The position numbers were made by a program, and so were the translations under genes. From contig JAZQGP010000039.1 of assembly GCA_045540015.1 (NCBI GenBank), forward strand, positions 1-5,083: a DNA stretch of 5,083 nucleotides. The letters are read 5' to 3'. The stretch is from UMGS1387 sp045540015. GTDB lineage: Bacteria; Bacillota; Clostridia; Oscillospirales; CAG-382. Each line of letters opens with the position of its first letter. Position 1 is the stretch's first letter. The notes beneath the pieces are model-generated. The model did no database searches and was not told where the DNA came from. It saw nothing but the letters and a program-made list of their open reading frames with translations. Of this stretch, positions 1 through 5,083 are shown piece after piece.

Positions 1-945
1 TTGAAAAGGAAGGCAACAAATTCGTGGTACAAGATTAGCATCATATGATTTGAGTCGTTTAAGCAATCTGATTATTCGGTTTATATTCAAATCAACTGCT
101 ATAATGTACGGATTCCCGTTTTTGATGCCGTCACACACAGGCCCATCAGGAGTTCTTTCAATTGTACACCCAAGAACTTCTGCAAGTCTTTCTCTATACC
201 TTGAAGATGTTAGTATCTTCATCTGAAACACCCCGTTTCGACCTGAAGGAACAAGCAAATAATCATACCCAAGTTCCTCCAACGCCTTGTTGAATCTTAC
301 TTGACCATGAATAAGTTTTGAGCCTTCACCTTCGGGATATAAACACCTCCACAATTCCTCCAAAGAGTTTCCTGTAATAACAAGGTTTACTTTCTTAAAA
401 CATTTGATTGAGTCTATCTGAGAAATAAATGTGTCATTCTCATATCCAGGAATTATCCATTCATTTTCATCAGAAAGAAAATAGGGAATATAAGCACTGT
501 CATTAATTTTCAGAATTCCTAAAAATCTTGTTCCTGCAAGGACTTTTTGATCTTCATCCGCTCTTATAGTAAGAGAACTTATATATCCACTTTTCATTCC
601 TGCAAGCGAAGCTGTTTTCTCTCCGAAAATGTCAATTCCTGCAAGATGCAAAGTGACATTCCACAAAGAGTTCTTGAGTTTTCTTTTGTACGCTTGTCTC
701 TTGATATTCATTCTTACATCATCGGGGAAAGTATATCCCATCTCTGCAAGAACTCTCTTTCCTTCTTTGGTAAGCTTATAACTCAGCTTATCACTCTGGG
801 TTTTTATATACCCCCTATCTTTTAGAGTACCAATAACCCCGCTTTTAAAATACGAAACATCAAATTTTCTCATAAGACCTGTAGGTAAATATCTGCAAAC
901 ACCGCAAAGACGTAAAACCTCAAAATCATATTTGTCAAAAACCAC
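1..945 (-). CDS. Winged-helix-like protein of a mobile element, 3' end cut by window edge
   Basis: An open frame of 315 codons starts at GTG 945-943 and stays open to base 1, so the C-terminus lies outside. The start is supported by GGGAGG at 958-953 with a 7-nt spacer. Residues about 5-65 (VFDKYDFEVLRLCGVCRYL onward, then LKDRGYIKT and YKLTKEGKRVL) have the pattern of a winged helix-turn-helix: a first helix, a recognition-helix region, and a two-strand wing. The remaining ~250 residues are mixed alpha/beta with no motif I can name. The layout resembles replication-relaxation-type proteins found near conjugation modules, which often join a winged helix to a C-terminal alpha/beta domain; this is from memory and uncertain. 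It could be a transcriptional regulator or an accessory protein for DNA transfer. It is the last visible gene of the minus-strand run, and its ribosome binding site lies inside the pairing region described separately. Its DNA looks AT-richer than the VirB4 gene. Confidence 0.8.
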   Translation of the reverse strand, partial: MVFDKYDFEVLRLCGVCRYLPTGLMRKFDVSYFKSGVIGTLKDRGYIKTQSDKLSYKLTKEGKRVLAEMGYTFPDDVRMNIKRQAYKRKLKNSLWNVTLHLAGIDIFGEKTASLAGMKSGYISSLTIRADEDQKVLAGTRFLGILKINDSAYIPYFLSDENEWIIPGYENDTFISQIDSIKCFKKVNLVITGNSLEELWRCLYPEGEGSKLIHGQVRFNKALEELGYDYLLVPSGRNGVFQMKILTSSRYRERLAEVLGCTIERTPDGPVCDGIKNGNPYIIAVDLNINRIIRLLKRLKSYDANLVPRICCLPFQ

Positions 946-1116
946 TGTATCTCCTCCCTCTACACTAGTGCGAAGTATTAATAATTTTTCGTTATATTTC
1001 CCACTACAAAACCCACGTAATTACGAAGGTTTTGACACTTTTAAGGCAGGAGATACAGACAAAAAATAAGGTTACTTAATTACTGCCGTTTTTCTTACAC
1101 CATCTCCTGCCTTAAA
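943..1116 (-). promoter_or_regulatory. Leader with three mutually exclusive complementary segments (putative translational switch)
   Basis: In the minus-strand transcript, segment A (1116-1102, UUUAAGGCAGGAGAU) contains the upstream gene's stop UAA. Segment B (1058-1040) is perfectly complementary to A over 15 nt (1040-1054). It is also complementary to segment C (959-945) over 14 of 15 nt (1044-1058). C holds the Shine-Dalgarno GGGAGG and the first base of the GTG start. The two pairings share B bases 1044-1054, so they exclude each other. A:B pairing would leave the ribosome binding site free; B:C pairing would hide it. A ribosome stopping at the UAA would occupy A and could favour B:C. The complementarity is seen directly; the switch behaviour is inferred. 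I see no convincing sigma-70 promoter in this gap. Confidence 0.5.
1007..1034. repeat. 28-bp imperfect dyad, possible operator or RNA hairpin
   Basis: CAAAACC-CA-CGTAATTACG-AA-GGTTTTG is symmetric about 1020.5, with 12 of 14 base pairs matching and only positions 1014/1027 and 1015/1026 breaking symmetry. The central ten bases form a perfect palindrome. This is the form expected of a binding site for a dimeric DNA-binding protein. The winged-helix-like protein encoded 60 nt downstream is one candidate binder (inference). In minus-strand RNA it could also fold into a hairpin, since 1027/1014 becomes a U-G pair. No T-run follows, so a terminator is unlikely. Confidence 0.45.
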
Positions 1117-1750
1117 GTAAATCTGAAGTGAATTTTTCCATAAAAATGCCGCCATCCTCAGGCGGCATAACATATATTTCACACTTTACATCTTTAGACA
1201 ATTTTGAAAAAAGACCAATGCTTAATATGAATTGATTATCATCTTTAATAACTCGCCCTTTGAGAGCATTGGGTATCATTTTCCACCCCTTATTATCGTT
1301 ATCAAGGGCATTGTGATTGTCATGATTACAGTACTCAACTATAGCTAAAAAAGCCTTTTCAAAATATGGCAAATCATCATACTCATATTCTTTCACGAGC
1401 CTGCTTATTGTGTTTCCAATGTACCCGCTTACTCTGTACTTACAATTAGGTAACAGCGTATTGAGTGTAATATGAAGCCACCCTTCAAAAGTAACTTCTA
1501 TACTTCCTGCGACCTCAATTGGAATATTTTCCTGATGAAACAAATCACTCTCATTCTTTGAACTTCTGAAACCATCAAGTCGAATTCTTGATTTAACACA
1601 AAGACTTTCAATCTCCCACAAGTAATCGTCAACAACTCTTTCAACAACAGACTTTGATTTGCTGTTTGTCTCATATAAAGCATCAAGCTGTGTCAATACT
1701 TTTTGAGCATCATTTTGGAGAACCGCAACTTGTTCTTTTAGCAATTCCAT
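1112..1750 (-). CDS. Uncharacterised mobile-element protein with RusA-like C-terminal signature
   Basis: The product has 212 residues. I choose ATG 1750-1748 because GGAGG at 1763-1759 lies 8 nt upstream and the ATG overlaps the VirB4 TGA as TGATG; a GTG at 1753 would add one residue but has only 5 nt of spacing. Residues ~1-35 are predicted helical, possibly coiled coil. A beta-rich segment follows (about 82-98, IEVTFEGWLHITLNTL), then a helix and a strand. The C-terminal third has D150-x-D152-N153, a helix ending NALKG, and D170-D171 before two strands. This order resembles RusA-type Holliday-junction resolvases (PDxDN ... DD), with similar spacing between the acidic residues. It also reminds me of a domain of unknown function common in clostridial ICEs (possibly DUF6100), which I cannot confirm. 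Translational coupling to VirB4 ties it to the transfer operon. A nuclease role is only a hypothesis. Confidence 0.8.
   Translation of the reverse strand: MELLKEQVAVLQNDAQKVLTQLDALYETNSKSKSVVERVVDDYLWEIESLCVKSRIRLDGFRSSKNESDLFHQENIPIEVAGSIEVTFEGWLHITLNTLLPNCKYRVSGYIGNTISRLVKEYEYDDLPYFEKAFLAIVEYCNHDNHNALDNDNKGWKMIPNALKGRVIKDDNQFILSIGLFSKLSKDVKCEIYVMPPEDGGIFMEKFTSDLL
1141..1168 (-). terminator. Intrinsic-terminator-like hairpin inside the end of the preceding CDS
   Basis: On the minus strand, ATGCCGCC (1168-1161) and GGCGGCAT (1153-1146) form an 8-bp, GC-rich stem around a 7-nt loop (1160-1154). A run of five T (1146-1142) overlaps the base of the stem. This is the classical shape of a Rho-independent terminator or attenuator, but it lies about 27 nt before the stop codon of the 1112-1750 gene and encodes MPPEDGGIF. 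Translating ribosomes would melt it, so it could reduce transcription of the winged-helix gene when translation is poor. The U-run is short and function is unproven; codon constraints alone could have produced it. Confidence 0.4.
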
Positions 1751-3768
1751 CACACTTTCCTCCGTTTTTCAAGGTCAGATCTCTTGGTGGTTATAAGGTC
1801 ATACATTATAGGCGATGCCTTGATCTCGATACACACCTTGTTTTTGTTGGCACAAAGCAGTGCTTCACCTCTACCGTTTCGGATAATCTGCATGGTTTCT
1901 TCGTCCGAAAGTGAGAGATATTTTTGTGCAGTGAACGCCTCATCTTCCTCAAGGTGAAGAAGAATTTTGAAGCTTGAAAGGTTAAGTATGTCCTTGCCGT
2001 ATCTTCCGGTGTCAGCCGAAAAGCTGCTTGACAGGTCCTGCGTTGCCTGAATTGCCGCACCGCCGAAGCCTCGTATAAGTCTGAAAATCTCCTGCACATA
2101 GTTTGCCGCAAGCTTGTTTGCACCTGCACCAATAAGAGTCCACAACTCATCAAGGAAGATTACTTTCTTCTGTATACGGCTTTCCTTTGCCTTATCCCAC
2201 ACAAATTCAAGTGCCATAAACATACCGATAGGCTTGAGTGCATCTGTCATTTCAGTCATATCAAGCACGATATATTTGTTACTCAAATCTACATTTGTTT
2301 CTCTGCCGAAAGATGCAAGAGAACCCGTTGCGAACTTCTCAATCATAAGTGAAAGCTTCTTTGTTTCCTCTTTTGAACACAGTTCTGCATACAGGTCTTT
2401 GAGTGTAGGCATCCTCTTAAAATTGCCGTCTTCGTTGTAGAGCGAGGCATTATCAAATGTGATACCGAAGGTCTCATATGTACGTATAACAGCACTGTCA
2501 AGGAGATTTAATTCATCCTGTGTTATGTCATTCTTTATGAGTGTAAAGAAGATCATAAGACTCTGGAGCTTCTCGGCAAGTATTGAATCGTTACGGGTGT
2601 CAGCCTTTATCTCATAGTCTGTTGAAAGGCTTGTTTTGCGTATCTCCATAATGTTGATGCAGTCCTTTGATGAGGGTGCAATCTTTATATATTTACCGCC
2701 TATAGCCTCGCAAGCATCAATGTATTCGTGTCCCTTAACGGGAGCAATAATGAATACCTGAGTGCCTTGCATACGAAAGCGTAAAGCCATTGTTTGAAGT
2801 AGAAATGTTTTACCCGCACCGGTAGTACCGTAAATACAGCCGTTGGCGTTTGCATACTTATCGCTGTCGAAGATGTCGAGAATAGCAACGCTTCGGTTGT
2901 ACTTATTCAGCCCTAAAAAAATACCGCCTTCATCATATATTTCAAATGATGAAAACGGGAATGATGCTGCAAGCGAATCTGTAAGTATGTTTCTTCTGCC
3001 TTTTCGCTCAATATCTGCATCAACGGAAAGTATCGGGAGTGAAGACAAGAAGCATTGTTCGTGCTTGTAATCAGCACGCTTACAGACCATACTCATTGAA
3101 CTGCAAAGTGTCATAACGTCTGCAACTCTCTGTTCAAGCTCTTCAACATCATAGGCAGTGATTTCGATAACGGTTGACATATAGTAGAAATCCTGACCGC
3201 CTCGGTTCATACCTTCCTTTAAGAAAAAGCCCGAAGATATTGCATCATCAAGCTCTTCAAAGTCCTGTCTTGTGTCGTCAACCTCACGCATTTTACTGCG
3301 GTTGAGCATTGTTTTCTGTGAGATACGGGAAAGAGTCTTATCCCTAGGCATTCGCCTGAATGTGAAGCTTATACCGATATTATCACCGGCTTCTACAAGA
3401 GGAGATAACCACGCCGCCTCGTTTCTTGTTCGGTATCCGTAGCCTGCAACATAAAGGTATGAGTGATATATACCGTCAACCACTATGTAATCACGACTGC
3501 CGTTATCAACTGAAGACGGTGCAATAACGTCAAGTACGGAAGTCTGTCCCGTCCACATTTCAGGAATCTCTTCCTTCGGTTCCTTTGAAAATGCACCTCT
3601 GATGCTATCCATCAAGGATTGCTTCTTACCTTGTGCCGCTTTTTTCTTTTTGGGATTATCCTGTTTTGCGGCTTTGGGTTCTCTTTTTTCGGAACTGTTT
3701 TCTTCGGGAATTTCTTTTTCGCTTTCATATGTATCCTCCTCAAATGGATTTCTGTACTCTTTACTCAA
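1750..3768 (-). CDS. virB4: VirB4/TraE-family conjugation ATPase
   Basis: The product is a cytoplasmic, membrane-associated AAA+ ATPase that powers assembly and substrate movement in the type IV secretion channel. From the TTG at 3768 it has 672 residues. About residues 12-51 are a charged low-complexity stretch rich in Lys, Glu and Ser, likely a flexible linker. A VirB4-type N-terminal region follows (~70-300, including LDVIAPSSVD and the SFPFSSFEIYDEGGIFLGLN segment). The ATPase core has Walker A GTTGAGKT at 314-321 (Lys320), Walker B VIFLDE at 536-541 (Asp540, Glu541), and a conserved IQATQD segment at about 573-578 after RLIRGFGG. All catalytic motifs look intact. It overlaps the upstream gene by 8 nt and the downstream ATG as TGATG, so translation is probably coupled. 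A longer reading from TTG 3804 lacks a ribosome binding site. Family identity is highly confident; the exact start less so. Confidence 0.95.
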   Translation of the reverse strand: MSKEYRNPFEEDTYESEKEIPEENSSEKREPKAAKQDNPKKKKAAQGKKQSLMDSIRGAFSKEPKEEIPEMWTGQTSVLDVIAPSSVDNGSRDYIVVDGIYHSYLYVAGYGYRTRNEAAWLSPLVEAGDNIGISFTFRRMPRDKTLSRISQKTMLNRSKMREVDDTRQDFEELDDAISSGFFLKEGMNRGGQDFYYMSTVIEITAYDVEELEQRVADVMTLCSSMSMVCKRADYKHEQCFLSSLPILSVDADIERKGRRNILTDSLAASFPFSSFEIYDEGGIFLGLNKYNRSVAILDIFDSDKYANANGCIYGTTGAGKTFLLQTMALRFRMQGTQVFIIAPVKGHEYIDACEAIGGKYIKIAPSSKDCINIMEIRKTSLSTDYEIKADTRNDSILAEKLQSLMIFFTLIKNDITQDELNLLDSAVIRTYETFGITFDNASLYNEDGNFKRMPTLKDLYAELCSKEETKKLSLMIEKFATGSLASFGRETNVDLSNKYIVLDMTEMTDALKPIGMFMALEFVWDKAKESRIQKKVIFLDELWTLIGAGANKLAANYVQEIFRLIRGFGGAAIQATQDLSSSFSADTGRYGKDILNLSSFKILLHLEEDEAFTAQKYLSLSDEETMQIIRNGRGEALLCANKNKVCIEIKASPIMYDLITTKRSDLEKRRKV

Positions 3769-4438
3769 AACTTTCACCTCCGTATTGCGTGTGTATTTCG
3801 TCAAACATACCGTCTGCGAAATTGCCGGGATTTACATACTTTGAACTCTGCTTATTGATAAACCCATAGAGCAGGTCAATGAGCTGTCCGTTGTCGTTTA
3901 TGTCGATAACGCCAAGCTCGCATTGTGATAAATACCTCTGTGCCTTGTATGCTTCGTCCGACAGTATTCTTTGAATATCCGTGAATCTCACATTCTGCTG
4001 AGTGAAATTCTTGTTTGCATACTCAAAGATGATAAAGAAGCGTTTCTTAATTGCAACATTCTCCGAAAGACCTTTTACAAAGTCCATTTCGTCATATATC
4101 ATTGCTTCTGTCTGTTCATTGGGTTCATTATCTGCATAATGCTCGTGACGCTTTAAGTAATCGTCAATGTCGGCTCTTTCTGTGACTACCCGTATCTGCA
4201 TATTGTCGGGAGCTATCTTGAGATAAGAGGCAAAGTAATAGATAATGTTTTCCTGTTCAACGTTGCTTTTAAGATAAAAGTTTACGGGTAGTACTTCAAG
4301 AATCTTTATGTATCTTCCATCCTTGAGAAGCACAAGACCGCCTGTTACCGTTTCGATGGGTAACCACTTTTGCGTGCTGTCGGAATAGTATTTTCCGAAG
4401 GACTTTTCATCTTTCTTTTTTGAAAGTGGATTTTTCAT
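3761..4438 (-). CDS. VirB4 N-terminal-domain-like conjugation protein
   Basis: The product has 225 residues. ATG 4438 overlaps the PrgI stop by 4 nt (ATGA), and AGGTGAGG at 4450-4443 serves as ribosome binding site. After a Lys-rich start (MKNPLSKKKDEK), residues ~25-180 follow the pattern of the N-terminal domain of VirB4/TrbE/CagE proteins. These include GLVLLKDGRYIKILEVLPV at 34-52, then FYLKS-EQ-IIYYFASYLKI, a QIRVVTERADIDDYL strand-helix, the FFIIFEY strand (134-140) and a YLSQCELGV segment (169-177). There is no Walker motif, signal peptide or membrane segment. It probably works with the ATPase encoded immediately downstream, perhaps docking it to the membrane channel. Because the ATPase protein seems to keep its own N-terminal region and its own ribosome binding site, I read this as a separate partner protein and not a VirB4 broken by frameshift. 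Confidence 0.8.
   Translation of the reverse strand: MKNPLSKKKDEKSFGKYYSDSTQKWLPIETVTGGLVLLKDGRYIKILEVLPVNFYLKSNVEQENIIYYFASYLKIAPDNMQIRVVTERADIDDYLKRHEHYADNEPNEQTEAMIYDEMDFVKGLSENVAIKKRFFIIFEYANKNFTQQNVRFTDIQRILSDEAYKAQRYLSQCELGVIDINDNGQLIDLLYGFINKQSSKYVNPGNFADGMFDEIHTQYGGESFE
3769..3781 (-). promoter_or_regulatory. Ribosome binding site that sets the VirB4 start
   Basis: GGAGG at 3781-3777 (within GGAGGTG) is followed by an 8-nt spacer and TTG at 3768-3766. It lies inside the 3' end of the upstream gene, whose TAA is at 3763-3761. No comparable site precedes the alternative TTG at 3804, so initiation at 3768 is preferred. Confidence 0.75.
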
Positions 4439-4731
4439 TTGACCTCACCTCGATACTCTATTATTTTTCTGTTTCTCAGCCATCGCCACCAGTTCTTGAC
4501 GAACAGTGACAGCGGATCGTCGTTGATACCTATGAGAGCAAAGCCACCGATGGGAATAACAAAGATTGCAGATACGATAATCTTCCAAGTAAGCCCAAGC
4601 GGTAAAAGAAGAAATACGAGATAAATAATAGGCAGAGATATTATCCCTGCCTCGATGATATTTCGTACTCCGAATACTCCCATAATCTTGCCGCCTTCTT
4701 CAAAGTTTGCAGGAATGTAGAACTCATTCAT
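4435..4731 (-). CDS. PrgI-family (VirB3-like) inner channel membrane protein
   Basis: The product has 98 residues, close to the usual size of PrgI-type proteins. It is an integral membrane component of Gram-positive type IV secretion systems, corresponding to VirB3, and commonly lies directly before VirB4, as here. The N-terminus (MNEFYIPANFEEGGKIMGVFG) matches the family pattern of a short cytoplasmic segment with a Pro and a Lys-rich turn. Two hydrophobic helices follow at about 25-47 and 51-69. The tail ends in basic and aromatic residues (KNWWRWLRNRKIIEYR), fitting a cytoplasmic face. The start overlaps the TGA of the upstream small gene as ATGA, and AAAGGA at 4747-4742 gives a 10-nt spacer. 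Confidence 0.88.
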   Translation of the reverse strand: MNEFYIPANFEEGGKIMGVFGVRNIIEAGIISLPIIYLVFLLLPLGLTWKIIVSAIFVIPIGGFALIGINDDPLSLFVKNWWRWLRNRKIIEYRGEVK

Positions 4732-4835
4732 TTAATTCCCATCCTTTCGTCATCATGACCTGCTACCACACAGCAGCATATTATTGCAACTCCAAATATA
4801 CCGCCGAGGATAAAGCTGATAATATAACCTAACAT
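4728..4835 (-). CDS. DUF3789-type single-helix micro-protein
   Basis: A 35-residue product starts at ATG 4835 with AAGGAG at 4849-4844 and an 8-nt spacer, and ends with TGA 4730-4728 overlapping the PrgI ATG. Residues ~2-25 (LGYIISFILGGIFGVAIICCCVVAG) form one hydrophobic, Gly-rich helix with three consecutive Cys near its end, then an acidic tail (HDDERMGIK). Length, glycine pattern, C-terminal Cys and place in a conjugation operon fit DUF3789 proteins, whose function is unknown. It is probably a membrane micro-protein of the transfer apparatus. The strong ribosome binding site and the tight fit between neighbours argue that it is real despite its size. Confidence 0.8.
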   Translation of the reverse strand: MLGYIISFILGGIFGVAIICCCVVAGHDDERMGIK

Positions 4836-4849
4836 AGATTTTTCTCCTT

Positions 4850-5083
4850 TCATTCTTCTTCGGGTTCTGGTTCGGGTAGAGATAGACTCCAGAACGGACC
4901 GCCCGAGCCTGCGTTTTTAACTTCTTTGAGGATTGTTGATATATCCCAAGCCATCGTACTGCGGTTGTAGCTTACGGGATCGGCAACAAGTATTTTACCG
5001 TCATCTGTTACACCTCGAAGCACGATGAAATGTCCCGTATTGGTGAAATGTCCTGCACCCATAATTGCAATTATCATTTTGCC
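4850..5083 (-). CDS. C39-like peptidase, C-terminal part (5' end outside window)
   Basis: A frame of 77 residues enters from the right edge and ends at TGA 4852-4850; the true start is outside. The visible part contains the typical end of a C39-like papain-fold peptidase: MGAGHFTNTGHFIVLRGV with the likely catalytic His at visible residue 18, then a beta turn and VADPVS with the likely third-position Asp at residue 35. The catalytic Cys would lie upstream. The protein ends in an acidic, proline-rich tail (PEPEPEEE). In related ICEs such domains form the end of secreted or membrane-anchored cell-wall hydrolases that open the peptidoglycan for the transfer channel; the hydrolase part is not visible here, so this role is inferred. 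The next gene starts 14 nt downstream of the stop. Confidence 0.85.
   Translation of the reverse strand, partial: GKMIIAIMGAGHFTNTGHFIVLRGVTDDGKILVADPVSYNRSTMAWDISTILKEVKNAGSGGPFWSLSLPEPEPEEE

Noticed and set aside
547..825. Plus-strand open frames at 547-825, 1654-1914, 2114-2440, 2843-3070, 3602-3869, 3971-4156 and 4439-4624
   Set aside because: All lie opposite well-supported minus-strand genes, show no domain pattern, and I see no reason to prefer them over the minus-strand frames; they are frame shadows.
945..1059. Invertible DNA segment bounded by the inverted repeats at 945-959 and 1044-1058
   Set aside because: One arm is the ribosome binding site of the adjacent gene and the other also pairs with a third copy, so an RNA-level role explains more. 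There is no recombinase gene or clear promoter within the segment here.
1032..1060. Plus-strand promoter with a perfect TTGACA at 1032-1037
   Set aside because: At 16-18 nt spacing the best -10 is TACAGA or similar, a poor match, and no plus-strand gene follows. An antisense RNA cannot be excluded but is not supported.
1040..1116. The 15-bp inverted repeat (1040-1054 / 1102-1116) as an intrinsic terminator
   Set aside because: The loop would be 47 nt, and the stem is followed by AGUGUC without a U-run on the minus strand.
1806..2153. Minus-strand alternative frames within VirB4 (1806-2153, 2700-2888) and within the 1112-1750 gene (1498-1686)
   Set aside because: They are out of frame inside genes with intact motifs, and their translations look like low-information shadow sequence.
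3761..3768. Frameshifted single VirB4 gene
   Set aside because: The downstream frame has its own strong ribosome binding site and start, the overlap is short, and both proteins look complete.

Overview
The window looks like part of an integrative and conjugative element (ICE) from a Gram-positive, Firmicutes-type bacterium, most likely a gut clostridial/Ruminococcus-like lineage. The basis is protein resemblance: a PrgI-type membrane protein, a VirB4/TraE-type ATPase, a DUF3789-type micro-protein and a C39-like peptidase tail, with strong AGGAGG-type ribosome binding sites. All convincing genes lie on the minus strand and read from right to left. Both edges cut a gene.

Right part (5083 to 1750), the conjugation core. 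In reading order: the end of a C39-like cell-wall/peptidase protein; a 35-residue one-helix DUF3789-type protein; PrgI (VirB3-like, two membrane segments); a 225-residue protein resembling a VirB4 N-terminal domain; and the VirB4 ATPase with clear Walker A and B motifs. Junctions are tight: a 14-nt gap, 4-nt ATGA overlaps, an 8-nt overlap, and a TGATG overlap into the next gene. This is a translationally coupled operon building the ATP-driven part of a type IV secretion channel. The VirB4 start is probably a TTG at 3768 placed 8 nt after GGAGG.

Left part (1750 to 1), the accessory end. A 212-residue protein of unassigned family follows VirB4. Its C-terminal third carries a D-x-D-N ... D-D arrangement resembling the RusA Holliday-junction resolvase active site. 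After a 166-nt gap comes a GTG-initiated, winged-helix-like protein open to the left edge (315 codons visible).

The gap is the most interesting stretch. In the minus-strand transcript it has three mutually related segments. Segment A (1116-1102) contains the stop codon of the upstream gene. Segment C (959-945) contains the Shine-Dalgarno of the winged-helix gene. Segment B (1058-1040), between them, can pair perfectly with A or almost perfectly with C, but not both. A 28-bp dyad lies between B and C, and a terminator-like hairpin lies just upstream inside the end of the preceding CDS. Together they suggest that expression of the winged-helix gene is controlled by alternative RNA pairing, transcript attenuation, or a DNA-binding protein. 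This is inference from sequence only.
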